NCBI GenBank assembly: GCA_902613185.1
Contig: CACMGP010000003.1
Coordinates: forward strand, 62,001 to 126,000
From: an uncultured Alphaproteobacteria bacterium
Lineage (GTDB): Bacteria > Pseudomonadota > Alphaproteobacteria > HIMB59
Direction of reading: 5' to 3'
Length of the DNA stretch: 64,000 bases
Position 1 is the stretch's first letter. Every line of letters begins with the position of its first letter. The translations under genes were made by a program, and so were the position numbers. This document shows, one piece after another, positions 10,936 through 19,221 of this stretch. The notes below the pieces were generated by a model. It saw nothing but the letters and a program-made list of their open reading frames with translations. It did not search any database and was not told the DNA's origin.

Positions 10936-11132
10936 TCAAATTTCTTCTTACGCATAAGTTTTTTAAATCTTTTAATTGATTCGGCTTTTTCACGAAGTTT
11001 TCTTTCTGATGGTTTTTCATAATTTTTTCTTAACTTTAATTCTTTGAAAATACCCTCTCTTAAAAGCTTTTTTTTGAGTACGCGTATAGCAGCCTCAACA
11101 TTATTATCTCTGACTTGAACTTCTATTGCCAA
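10932..11132 (-). CDS. rpsU: 30S ribosomal protein S21
   Basis: A 66-residue highly basic protein with the S21 signature [17 protein letters not shown] followed by [16 protein letters not shown] and a lysine/arginine tail. S21 sits near the mRNA path of the small subunit and helps initiation. The gene is read away from the COQ9-family gene across a 37-base divergent region, an arrangement common enough in alphaproteobacteria that the neighbour was once named the rpsU-divergently transcribed family. Confidence 0.96.
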   Translation of the reverse strand: MAIEVQVRDNNVEAAIRVLKKKLLREGIFKELKLRKNYEKPSERKLREKAESIKRFKKLMRKKKFD

Positions 11133-11169
11133 TCTAGTAACCTCATAAAGGCGTAATTTATATATAAAT

Positions 11170-11796
11170 ATGAAGTCAAAGCAAGAAAAATTAGCTAACT
11201 TATTTATTAATGAAGTGCCTAAATTTGGTTGGTCCAGAGAAACTCTCTTACAATGCGCAAAAAAGCAAAGAATATCAACATCTGCTCTAGCAAAATTATT
11301 TCCATCTTTTGAATATGATGTCTTAAAATTTATAATTGCTCAAAATAACATTCAAGTTGAGAAGAATTACAACTCCTTCAACAACTCACGATTGAAAACT
11401 AGAGATAAAATTAAAACAATCATGGAGCTAAAATTTGAAAATAACAGCCATCTCAAAAAAGCATTACCTGAAATGCTAAAATTTCTTTTGAGACCTGGTA
11501 ACATATTAATGTCTATTAAAATGCTTCACGAAAATAGTGACTTTATATGGGGTTTATCAGGTGATAAATCAAATGATTTTAGTTACTATTCAAAGCGAGG
11601 TTTACTTTCAATGATTTATCTCGCAACATTAATTTATTGGCTTAACGATAAGTCAGAAAAAGATATTGCTACCAAAAACTTTATCAGCAAATCAGTTGAT
11701 GGAATAGTTGATGGAGTTTCAAGACTTAAACAATTAAGTTTACTCAAAGGCTTAGCTGAAAATTTTATGTCTAGGTATGCTAAAAAGACATCTTAA
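11170..11796 (+). CDS. COQ9 family protein (rpsU-divergently transcribed family)
   Basis: A 208-residue soluble protein that matches the COQ9 family in length, in its N-terminal TetR-like helices ([27 protein letters not shown]), and in its C-terminal amphipathic stretch with SFxxLRxLSLLKG-like composition ([18 protein letters not shown]). In eukaryotes COQ9 binds lipid and presents precursors to the hydroxylase COQ7; in alphaproteobacteria a comparable ubiquinone role is likely. The position divergent from rpsU is itself diagnostic for this family. The UbiB-like kinase upstream is compatible with a shared quinone function. Confidence 0.85.
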   Translation: MKSKQEKLANLFINEVPKFGWSRETLLQCAKKQRISTSALAKLFPSFEYDVLKFIIAQNNIQVEKNYNSFNNSRLKTRDKIKTIMELKFENNSHLKKALPEMLKFLLRPGNILMSIKMLHENSDFIWGLSGDKSNDFSYYSKRGLLSMIYLATLIYWLNDKSEKDIATKNFISKSVDGIVDGVSRLKQLSLLKGLAENFMSRYAKKTS

Positions 11797-11890
11797 ATTT
11801 CCTTTAAAACATTTAATAAATCTCCAAAAAGTATAAAAGTTTATTCTCATTTAAATTTTAAATTTATTTTTGTTAATAGAAAGGCACATA

Positions 11891-12322
11891 ATGAATAAAA
11901 TTTTTATTACTTTGATTTTTACGATTTTTTCATCATTAGCTTTTGCAAATGGACATATGCAGCCAAACTCTTTTGCTGTAACTTTAAAAGTTCCATCTGC
12001 AGATGTAGAGAAAGTTGAATCTATCTTACAAAGCCATCATCAGTTTTTGCATGATAAACATTCTTTATCTGGTGATGATAGATTAAACTCTTATTCTATC
12101 GTTAAAGGTTTTGAGCCTGTAGATTTAACTGACCCTTCGAAAGGTGTTACCGATAATGTCTTTTATTTTTTAAGCGAACATTATCAAACTCCAGTTGGCT
12201 TGCAGCTTCATGGACAAGCATCTGAGACTTGGGAGGATGTACAAGAGTTTAGATCGATAATATATCAGTATGGTATCGCAATTGCTTTTCCAGGCGAAGT
12301 CATAGCTAAGATGAATCGCTAA
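11891..12322 (+). CDS. Small secreted protein of unknown function
   Basis: Not recognised. The ATG at 11891 is preferred over an in-frame TTG at 11870 because a good ribosome binding site (AGAAAGG, 11878-11884) lies just upstream of the ATG and inside the longer version, and because the protein then starts with a signal peptide ending near SLAFA-NG. The mature part is about 124 residues, globular, rich in histidine and acidic residues, with no cysteine. The pattern of alternating strands (SFAVTLKVPSADVEKVESILQSHH, then a C-terminal WEDVQEFRSIIYQYG) could be a ferredoxin-like alpha/beta barrel, but this is only an impression. It is followed by a strong hairpin. Confidence 0.7.
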   Translation: MNKIFITLIFTIFSSLAFANGHMQPNSFAVTLKVPSADVEKVESILQSHHQFLHDKHSLSGDDRLNSYSIVKGFEPVDLTDPSKGVTDNVFYFLSEHYQTPVGLQLHGQASETWEDVQEFRSIIYQYGIAIAFPGEVIAKMNR

Positions 12323-12338
12323 GAAAAAATAATAAATA

Positions 12339-12365
12339 CTCGCGGTTATTAATTTTAGCCGCGAG
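12339..12365 (+). terminator. GC-rich hairpin between two forward genes
   Basis: A 10-base-pair stem (12339-12348 with 12356-12365, including one G-U pair) closed by a 7-base AT loop. The outer seven pairs, CTCGCGG with CCGCGAG, are perfect and stand out in this AT-rich DNA. It sits 17 bases after the stop of the small secreted protein. On the plus strand it is followed by A-rich rather than U-rich sequence, so it is not a textbook terminator for the upstream gene; the U-rich flank is on the minus strand. Confidence 0.45.
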
Positions 12366-12426
12366 AAAATAAAACCTCTTCAGGAACTCATCAAATACAT
12401 TATAATAAATAATAATTGGAGGACTG

Positions 12427-13815
12427 ATGAGTATTCAAAAAACAATTACACCCATAAATAATACTATTTATTTAGAGAGAGAATTAGCCTCAGATAGTAA
12501 AATTAATACAGTCATAGATAAAGCCTCAACAAGTTTTGAAATTTGGAAAAACACATCTCTTGATGACCGAATTAATATTGTTAATAAATTTATTGATAAC
12601 TTAATCGCTCTTAAAGATGAAATATCAAAGGAAATTTGTTGGCAAATTGGAAGGCCCATATCTCAATGTGCAGGAGAATTAAGAGGCTTTGAAGAGCGCT
12701 CAAGACATATGGTAGATATTGCGAAAGACTCATTACAAAATCTTCCAGCTACTCAAAACGAGGAATTTGACAACTATATATACAAAACACCTCTTGGGGT
12801 GATTTTTGTAATGGCCCCATGGAATTATCCGATTATTACTGCAACTAACACAATTGTTCCTGCTATAATTTCAGGTAATAGTTTAATTTTAAAACATTCA
12901 TCACAAACACCAAGATGTGCAGAGCTAATTTTTCAAGCTTTTGAAAATACGGGGATACCTGAAGGTGTTTTCCAATTTATTCATACTGATCATAAAGCTT
13001 GTGAAAAAATAATCTCTGACTCAAGAATAGCTCACGTTGTTTTTACTGGCTCTGTAAGAGGAGGTCAGGAGGTAAAAAAATATATAGGGACACGATTTAT
13101 TAATGCTGGTCTAGAATTAGGAGGGAAAGACCCTGCCTACGTTAGAGCAGATGCTGATTTAAAACACGCAATTGAAAACCTTGCAGACGGTGCACTATTT
13201 AATTCTGGTCAATCTTGTTGTGGTATAGAAAGAATTTATGTAGATAAAAAAATTTATAAAGAATTTATAGATGGCTTCAAAAGCATTACTGAAAATTATA
13301 ATTTAAACGATCCCTCAAAACCTGACACAAATTTAGGCCCTGTAGTAAGACAATCAGCAGCTAATTTTATTAGAGCTCAAATAAATGAAGCGGAGAGCAG
13401 CGGAGCAAAACGTCTTATTGATGAGAGTAAATTTACAATATCCAGAGAAGATAATTGTTATGTTAGCCCTCAAGTAATGGTTGATGTTAATCATGATATG
13501 AGATTCATGATGGAGGAAACTTTTGGTCCTGCTGTTGGAATTATGCCCGTAGATGATGATAAAGAAGCAAAACATTTGATGAATGATAGCCCTTATGGAC
13601 TAACTGCATCTATTTGGACAAAAGATTTGGAGTTTGCTAAAGAATTTGGAAAAAATGTTCAAACAGGAACTTTCTTCATGAATAGATGTGATTACTTAGA
13701 TCCGGCACTTGCATGGACTGGCGTAAAAGACACTGGTATCGGTTGCTCACTTTCAGTATTAGCATTTGATCAATTTACAAGACCACAGAGTTTTCATATG
13801 CGCAAAGTAGTTTAG
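12427..13815 (+). CDS. NAD(P)-dependent aldehyde dehydrogenase
   Basis: A 462-residue aldehyde dehydrogenase. The active-site glutamate lies in LELGGKDPAYV near residue 235 and the catalytic cysteine in FNSGQSCCGIERIYV near 268-269, with APWNYPI near 138 and the C-terminal EETFGPAVGIMP strand. A good ribosome binding site (TTGGAGG) precedes the ATG. It is the first gene of a compact forward set with a glutamine-synthetase-like ligase and an iron-dependent alcohol dehydrogenase. By comparison with PuuC and with gamma-glutamyl-ethanolamide pathways, its substrate may be a gamma-glutamylated amino-aldehyde; this is inference from context. Confidence 0.88.
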   Translation: MSIQKTITPINNTIYLERELASDSKINTVIDKASTSFEIWKNTSLDDRINIVNKFIDNLIALKDEISKEICWQIGRPISQCAGELRGFEERSRHMVDIAKDSLQNLPATQNEEFDNYIYKTPLGVIFVMAPWNYPIITATNTIVPAIISGNSLILKHSSQTPRCAELIFQAFENTGIPEGVFQFIHTDHKACEKIISDSRIAHVVFTGSVRGGQEVKKYIGTRFINAGLELGGKDPAYVRADADLKHAIENLADGALFNSGQSCCGIERIYVDKKIYKEFIDGFKSITENYNLNDPSKPDTNLGPVVRQSAANFIRAQINEAESSGAKRLIDESKFTISREDNCYVSPQVMVDVNHDMRFMMEETFGPAVGIMPVDDDKEAKHLMNDSPYGLTASIWTKDLEFAKEFGKNVQTGTFFMNRCDYLDPALAWTGVKDTGIGCSLSVLAFDQFTRPQSFHMRKVV

Positions 13816-13876
13816 AACGCTGTGCTACATAGTTATTAATAATATGTTAAAATATTTCATTATTTAGTTTTCGATT

Positions 13877-15238
13877 ATGAGCATTACTTTTAAAGAATTA
13901 GAAAAAAAAATAAAATCTAAAGAGATTGATACTGTTTTAGTATCTCTATCCGATATGCAAGGTCGACTAGTGGGAAAAAGAGTAACAGGTAAGGCTTTTT
14001 TAGACTATGTTCACAAAGAAACTCATTTTTGTGACTATCTTTATACGGTTGATATGGACATGTATACAGTTCCCGGATTTAAATCATCTTCTTGGGAGAC
14101 TGGCTACGGAGATATGACTGTAAAGCCCGACCAAAGAACCATCAAAGTTTTACCATGGTTAGAGAAAACAGCTTTAATTCTTGGTGATGCTTTTCAACAT
14201 GATGGAAAGACTCCTGTTTCGCATTCCACAAGACAAGTTTTAAGAGAGGCAATCATAAAAGCTAATAAAATGGGATTTGAGCCAATGTTAGGTTCAGAAT
14301 TAGAATTCTTTCTTTTTAAGCAAACTTATGAAGATATACATTCTAGCTATTATAAAAATCTCAAAGAAACATCATGGTACATAGAAGATTATATGATATT
14401 TCAAACTTCAAAAGAGGAGCCTTTTAACCAAGATTTAAGAAATAGTTTATTAGACTCAGGTATATATGTTGAGTGCACAAAAGGGGAAGCCTCACCTGGC
14501 CAACAAGAAATTAATGTAGTTTTTACTGATGCTCTTAGTATGGCAGATAATCATATTTTAATTAAAAATGCTGCAAAAGAGATTGCTTTTAAACATAATC
14601 GTGCTGTTAGTTTTATGGCAAAATACAAACAAGATTTCTGTGGAAGTTCCTGCCATATTCATAATTCTTTATTCGATAAAAAAACAAAAAAAAATATTTT
14701 CTCTGATACTAAAGACAAATATGGTATGTCTAAAATTTTTAAAAGCTATGTAGCTGGACAAATTTTATTTTTGAGAGATTTATCAATTTTTTTAGCTCCA
14801 AACGTAAATTCTTATAAAAGATTCCAAGAGTCCTCCTTTGCTCCTACTTCTGCCGCCTGGGGAATTGATAATCGAACGGCTGGATTTAGATTAGCAGGAC
14901 ATGGGAGTTCAATAAGAATTGAATGCAGAGTTCCTGGGGCGGATGTTAATCCCTACCTTGCTTTTGCTGGATTGATTCAAGCAGGTCTGTATGGAATTGA
15001 GAATAAATTAGAACTTGAAGAACCATTATCTGGGAATATATATCAAAATAGAAAGGCAAAAAATGTTCCAGGTACACTTTATGAAGCAATTGAACTCGCT
15101 AAGAAATCAAAATTATTACCAAAGATTTTCCGTTCAGATGTTTTAGACCACTATATTCATGCTGCAAAATGGGAGCAGAGTGAATATGATAAGTCTGTAA
15201 ATGACTGGGAGCACCGTCGTTATTTTGAGAGAGGATAA
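13877..15238 (+). CDS. Glutamine synthetase family gamma-glutamyl-amine ligase
   Basis: A 453-residue glutamine synthetase fold enzyme. The beta-grasp N-terminus contains VLVSLSDMQGRLVGKRV. The metal and glutamate-binding strand is GSELEFFLF near residue 140, followed by EASPGQQEINVVF near 208 and the ammonium/ATP region FCGSSCHIHNSL near 255. The end of the active site is NRTAGFRLAG and IECRVPGADVNPYLAFAG. It resembles PuuA, GmaS and other ligases that join glutamate to an amine more than the nitrogen-assimilating GlnA, which carries the NRSA and adenylylation-tyrosine features not seen here. The flanking aldehyde and alcohol dehydrogenase genes support amine catabolism. The amine cannot be read from sequence. 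Confidence 0.8.
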   Translation: MSITFKELEKKIKSKEIDTVLVSLSDMQGRLVGKRVTGKAFLDYVHKETHFCDYLYTVDMDMYTVPGFKSSSWETGYGDMTVKPDQRTIKVLPWLEKTALILGDAFQHDGKTPVSHSTRQVLREAIIKANKMGFEPMLGSELEFFLFKQTYEDIHSSYYKNLKETSWYIEDYMIFQTSKEEPFNQDLRNSLLDSGIYVECTKGEASPGQQEINVVFTDALSMADNHILIKNAAKEIAFKHNRAVSFMAKYKQDFCGSSCHIHNSLFDKKTKKNIFSDTKDKYGMSKIFKSYVAGQILFLRDLSIFLAPNVNSYKRFQESSFAPTSAAWGIDNRTAGFRLAGHGSSIRIECRVPGADVNPYLAFAGLIQAGLYGIENKLELEEPLSGNIYQNRKAKNVPGTLYEAIELAKKSKLLPKIFRSDVLDHYIHAAKWEQSEYDKSVNDWEHRRYFERG

Positions 15239-15250
15239 ATAGGGTTATAA

Positions 15251-16396
15251 ATGCAAAATATGAATTGGAATTATCCAACAAATGTTTGGTTTGGAGTTGA
15301 TAGATCAAAAGAAATACAAGAAGCTTGTGATACTTTAGGTATTAAAAATCCTTTAATTGTTACAGATCCTGGATTATTACAAACATCAATTATTGATGAA
15401 ATCAACAGTGGCCTCTCATCAAATACACAAATTTACAGTGATGTTCAAGGAAACCCAACTGGTTCAAATGTAACTAATGGTGTAAAAGTTTTTTTAGAGG
15501 GTAGCCATGACGGAGTAATAGCCATAGGTGGCGGATCTGGAATGGACGCTGGTAAAGGAATAGCTTTTTTAGCTCATCAATCAAGACCACTTTGGGATTT
15601 TGAAGATATTGGAGATTGGTGGACAAGAGCAGACTCAAGTGTAATCAAACCTATAATAGCCATACCAACGACTGCAGGAACAGGTTCCGAAGTGGGAAGA
15701 GCAGCTGTCTTTTTAAATGAAGAAAATCATAAAAAGAAAATAATTTTTCACCCAAAAATGTTGCCTCAGATTGCGATACTAGACCCATCTTTAACATTAA
15801 ATTTACCAAAAAGTATTACCGCTGGAACAGGAATGGATGCTTTGGCACACTGTATTGAAGCATATTCATCTCCTTTTTATCATCCAATGGCAGAGGGTAC
15901 GGCTTTAGAGGGGTTAAGACTAGTCAAAGAAAATATTCAAGAGGTTTATCATAATGGAAATAACGTTGAGGCAAGATCAAATATGTTAGTAGCTTCTATG
16001 ATGGGTGCAGCTGCATTTCAAAAGGGTCTAGGTGCAATTCACTCGATTACACACCCAGTAAATTCCTTATACAAGACTCATCATGGAACAACAAATGGTA
16101 CAGTTATGCCATTTGTTTTGAATTATAACCGTAGCACTATTGAAGAAAAATTTACCAGATTGGCAAACTTTCTAGATATTAAAAATGGCTTCGAGGGTAT
16201 AATTGATTGGATTATTGAATTAAAAAAAGAAATGGAGATACCTGAAACACTTAAAGATATGGGTGTTAATGAGGGAGATGAGATTAAATTGGCGCCATTA
16301 GCACAAGAGGATCCAAGCACAGGTGCAAACCCACTAGAGATGACAGTAGAAAGATTTCAAGAATTAATATTAAATTGTATTTCTGGAAAATATTAA
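15251..16396 (+). CDS. Iron-containing alcohol dehydrogenase
   Basis: A 381-residue group III alcohol dehydrogenase. The nucleotide site AIGGGSGMDAGKGIA is near residue 93, IPTTAGTGSEVG near 137, and the metal ligands lie in the segments TGMDALAHCIEAY (near 195) and GAIHSITHPVNSLYKTHHG (near 260-280), which carry the family's Asp-His-His-His pattern. It follows the glutamine-synthetase-like gene by 12 bases and is surely co-transcribed with it. In the proposed pathway it would oxidise a gamma-glutamylated alkanolamine to the aldehyde used by the aldehyde dehydrogenase. Its 3' end overlaps the convergent hisN gene by 4 bases. Confidence 0.88.
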   Translation: MQNMNWNYPTNVWFGVDRSKEIQEACDTLGIKNPLIVTDPGLLQTSIIDEINSGLSSNTQIYSDVQGNPTGSNVTNGVKVFLEGSHDGVIAIGGGSGMDAGKGIAFLAHQSRPLWDFEDIGDWWTRADSSVIKPIIAIPTTAGTGSEVGRAAVFLNEENHKKKIIFHPKMLPQIAILDPSLTLNLPKSITAGTGMDALAHCIEAYSSPFYHPMAEGTALEGLRLVKENIQEVYHNGNNVEARSNMLVASMMGAAAFQKGLGAIHSITHPVNSLYKTHHGTTNGTVMPFVLNYNRSTIEEKFTRLANFLDIKNGFEGIIDWIIELKKEMEIPETLKDMGVNEGDEIKLAPLAQEDPSTGANPLEMTVERFQELILNCISGKY

Positions 16397-17175
16397 ATTT
16401 TTAGAAATTGTTGGTGCGCTTTTTTTGAAATTGATGCAACAACATCACCATTTGATTGAAAATTTAGAGGATTTCCTTTCCAATCGCTAATTATACCACC
16501 GCTCTCTTCTACAATATTAACTAAAGGGATATAATCATAAGGTTTTAAGAAAGACTCTACTACTAGAGGTATTCTTTTTTCAGCTAAAAGTCCGTATTGC
16601 ACACAATCACCACCAAACGTTGCATATTTAGTTTTTTTGATCAGAGCATTATATTTTTTATTTTTATTATTTGATTTGAAAGCAGTCATTCCAGATGTAC
16701 TAAAATATAATTTAGATAAGTTTAAATTATTTTGAGATTTCTTAATTTTTTTTCCATTACAAAAAGCGCCATTGTCTTTAATTCCAATCCATGTTTTTTT
16801 TATATCAGGACAGTTAATAATTCCAATTACTGGCGATCTATCAATACACAAAGAAATTAATGTACCAAAATTACCGTTTCCATTTATAAAATTTTTAGTT
16901 CCATCTATTGGATCGATTACCCATACGTATGGGGAGTTATTTGATTTATTTTTATATTCTTCTCCATATATATCGTGACTCGGGTATTTTTTAATAATCA
17001 TTGATCGTAATTCTTTTTCAATTTTCATGTCTATTTTAGTTACTGGTGATTTATCTGATTTGAAATCTATTTTTAGACGATTTGAGGGCGTTTTTTTTAT
17101 TATTCTCTCTGACTCATTTATAAGTTTTTTTGCAAAGTTTAAATATGGAGATAAATCTTTAAGTTTTAAAGACAT
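16393..17175 (-). CDS. hisN: Inositol-monophosphatase-family phosphatase, probable histidinol-phosphatase
   Basis: A 260-residue magnesium-dependent phosphatase. The metal-binding motifs are all visible: SPVTKIDMKIEKELR near residue 45, YGEEY near 70, WVIDPIDGTKNFI near 85 and the C-terminal KPYDYIPLVNIVEESGG. The last motif, together with GGDCVQYGLLAEKRI, resembles the HisN clade (histidinol-phosphate to histidinol) better than inositol monophosphatase. With hisG and hisD elsewhere in the window, a histidine role is plausible. An inositol-phosphate or 3'-phosphoadenosine-phosphate substrate is the alternative. Confidence 0.78.
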   Translation of the reverse strand: MSLKLKDLSPYLNFAKKLINESERIIKKTPSNRLKIDFKSDKSPVTKIDMKIEKELRSMIIKKYPSHDIYGEEYKNKSNNSPYVWVIDPIDGTKNFINGNGNFGTLISLCIDRSPVIGIINCPDIKKTWIGIKDNGAFCNGKKIKKSQNNLNLSKLYFSTSGMTAFKSNNKNKKYNALIKKTKYATFGGDCVQYGLLAEKRIPLVVESFLKPYDYIPLVNIVEESGGIISDWKGNPLNFQSNGDVVASISKKAHQQFLKI

Positions 17176-17216
17176 TTACAAAATATATAGAAAAAAAGCA
17201 TTTCTACTAATAATTT

Positions 17217-17852
17217 TTAATTTAAGCTATTTTTAAGCTTCTGAAAAATAATCTCAAAATTTTCTGATGTCTGAGCACCATTTATTACAATTTGTTTATT
17301 TATTATAAATGTAGGAACACTATTTATACCCATCTTTCTAGCTTGAATTTCTTCATTAGCGAGTGGCTCAATATTTTCTTGATCTGACAAATAACTTTTA
17401 AAATCTTCAGCACCAATTTTATGTTTTATAGCTATATCCAACAATACATTGGGGTCACCTATGTCTTCACCATTTAAGAAATAAGACTCAAATAAATTAT
17501 CTAAAACATTTTCTTGTATACCCTGTTTATATGCTATAGCTAAAAGTCTATGTGAATTAAAGGAATTAGGGGTTGTCATAATAGAGTCAAAGTTAAAATT
17601 AATTCCTTCTACAAGTCCTTCATCATAGATATTGTCATAAATTGTCTTTGCTGCATCAGCACTTCCAAATTTAGAAATTAAATATTCTTGCCTATCCATT
17701 CCATCAGGAGGCATTCCTGGATTCAATTGAAAAGGTCTCCAGGTTTGTTTGAATTTTGTATCTTTGTGATTACTAATAGCTTTGTCTAATCTTTTTTTAC
17801 CAATATAGCACCACGGGCAAACAGTATCTGAAAATATATCAAGTTCGATCAT
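17217..17852 (-). CDS. DsbA-family (FrnE-like) thiol oxidoreductase
   Basis: A 211-residue protein with a thioredoxin fold interrupted by a helical insertion. The redox motif is CPWC at residues 12-15 (context SDTVCPWCYIGKKRLD) and the cis-proline lies in INSVPTFIINK near residue 178. There is no signal peptide, so it should act in the cytosol, like FrnE and the 2-hydroxychromene-2-carboxylate isomerase-like branch. It is read in the same direction as hisN with a 41-base gap. The natural substrate is unknown. Confidence 0.85.
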   Translation of the reverse strand: MIELDIFSDTVCPWCYIGKKRLDKAISNHKDTKFKQTWRPFQLNPGMPPDGMDRQEYLISKFGSADAAKTIYDNIYDEGLVEGINFNFDSIMTTPNSFNSHRLLAIAYKQGIQENVLDNLFESYFLNGEDIGDPNVLLDIAIKHKIGAEDFKSYLSDQENIEPLANEEIQARKMGINSVPTFIINKQIVINGAQTSENFEIIFQKLKNSLN

Positions 17853-17942
17853 AAATTTATTTCAATATTCATGACATAAAAAAATAATAATTCATAGTCA
17901 TTAAAGTTAAAAATCTGATAAAATATAAGGTGGGAGATTCAT

Positions 17943-18350
17943 ATGATAGGAAATTTTAACGGAATATTTTATTTAGTAATTTTTTTAATTATTTTAGTGA
18001 TGAATGCTTTTTACGGCTTTAACTGTTTGTTTAATACCAAAAATTTCATAAGCAAATATGGAATTGATGTGACAGCAGCATTTTTTGCCAGGTTTGCTGG
18101 CGCCGTAATTGTAGGCGCTGTTTTAATGCAGTTATACATTTTATTTAGAGGCACAGAGGCTACATGGGCATTCTTTAATTTTATGTTTATAATCATGACC
18201 ATTATAGCAATATCAGCTTTTTACACTGGTGAGATTGATAAATTAGGAAGAACTGACCAATATTCAAGAGAAGGATGGTTATCAACAGGAGGTCTAGCAA
18301 TAGGTTGGGCTATTCTTTGTTTTGGACTTGCAGATAAGATTTATATTTAA
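17943..18350 (+). CDS. Four-helix membrane protein of unknown function
   Basis: Not recognised. The 135-residue protein has four hydrophobic segments, at about residues 8-28, 45-68, 75-95 and 112-132. The loops are short and carry KNFISKYG after helix 1 and DKLGRTDQYSREGW before helix 4. A good ribosome binding site (GGTGGGAG) precedes the ATG. It converges with the BASS-family transporter gene, with a 4-base overlap of the 3' ends. No catalytic or binding motif is evident. Confidence 0.7.
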   Translation: MIGNFNGIFYLVIFLIILVMNAFYGFNCLFNTKNFISKYGIDVTAAFFARFAGAVIVGAVLMQLYILFRGTEATWAFFNFMFIIMTIIAISAFYTGEIDKLGRTDQYSREGWLSTGGLAIGWAILCFGLADKIYI

Positions 18351-19192
18351 CGATTTCTGATAAAATAAATAAAAATTAAAGACGTTAAATACATTATGAC
18401 GCTGTATGTAGCAGCTGGTATGATATACAGTCCACCACCAAAAACACTTGTGCCCACAAAAATTGCTAGTGTTCCATTTTGAAGCCCACATTCTATTGAA
18501 ATAGCTTTTTGTTGTGAGGCTCCTGTGCCAAAAATCTTTGCCCAGTAAAAAGCAATTATCATCATTAATAAATTGAGAGAAAGGACTACCAATCCAGTTT
18601 GAGCAAAATACTCAACTAAATTTTCTCTCTCAGCTAAAATAGCTCCAATCAAAACTAAAACAAACAAAGCAGTTGAAAGTATTTTAGCAAACTTCTCAAT
18701 TCTCTTGGTTAAAAAAGATAAGCTAGCTCTGAAAGTCATTCCAATTAAAACAGGTAATGTTACTATCAAAAACATACTTATAGCTATTCCTGTCAGTGAG
18801 ATTGAGCCCAAAGAATTGTCAGAAATTAATCCCATCGATATCCCCAAAACTAAAGGCACAGAAATTACACTTAAAAGGCTCATCACTGCAGTTAAAGATA
18901 TTGATAGAGCAACATCCCCTTTAGCAAAAGAAGTAAGAATATTAGAAGTTACTCCACCTGGAGCTGCAGCAATTAAAATTAAACCTATAGCTAATTCAGG
19001 TTGAAGTGGCCAAACCAAAACAATTATTAAAGCAACTATTGGAAGAAAAATTAATTGGCTAATTAAACCTATAATAAAATTTTTAGGTGCCTTCATTACT
19101 CTGGCAAAATCTGAGAATGTCAAACCCAAGCCCAGAGTGAACATAATAAAAGCTAAGGCTAAAGGAAGAATTACATCAGTTATGAAATTCAT
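18347..19192 (-). CDS. Bile acid:sodium symporter (BASS) family transporter
   Basis: A 281-residue inner-membrane protein with about nine hydrophobic helices. Family signs are the N-terminal MFTLGLGLTFSDFARVMKAPKNFIIGL, the central AAAPGGVTSNILTSFAKGDVALSISLTAVMS with its conserved unwound-helix residues, and the late segment IECGLQNGTLAIFVG, which matches the family's ExGxQN motif. BASS proteins import organic anions with sodium; bacterial members take pantoate, pyruvate or 2-keto acids. The substrate here cannot be told from sequence. It is followed upstream on the same strand by a beta-hydroxyacid dehydrogenase gene, which hints at uptake of a small carboxylic acid. Confidence 0.85.
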   Translation of the reverse strand: MNFITDVILPLALAFIMFTLGLGLTFSDFARVMKAPKNFIIGLISQLIFLPIVALIIVLVWPLQPELAIGLILIAAAPGGVTSNILTSFAKGDVALSISLTAVMSLLSVISVPLVLGISMGLISDNSLGSISLTGIAISMFLIVTLPVLIGMTFRASLSFLTKRIEKFAKILSTALFVLVLIGAILAERENLVEYFAQTGLVVLSLNLLMMIIAFYWAKIFGTGASQQKAISIECGLQNGTLAIFVGTSVFGGGLYIIPAATYSVIMYLTSLIFIYFIRNR

Positions 19193-19221
19193 AGATAAAT
19201 ATTAACAAAAACTTAAAATAA

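Noticed and set aside
11870-11890. Seven-residue upstream extension of the secreted protein to a TTG at 11870
   Set aside because: It would place the ribosome binding site inside the coding region and put charged residues before the signal peptide.
14568-14753. A 61-residue forward frame inside the glutamine-synthetase-like gene
   Set aside because: Out of frame within a conserved active-site region; low-complexity hydrophobic translation, no ribosome binding site.
18705-19004. A 99-residue forward frame opposite the BASS transporter
   Set aside because: Repetitive Ile/Lys composition comes from the complementary membrane-protein codons; no independent support.
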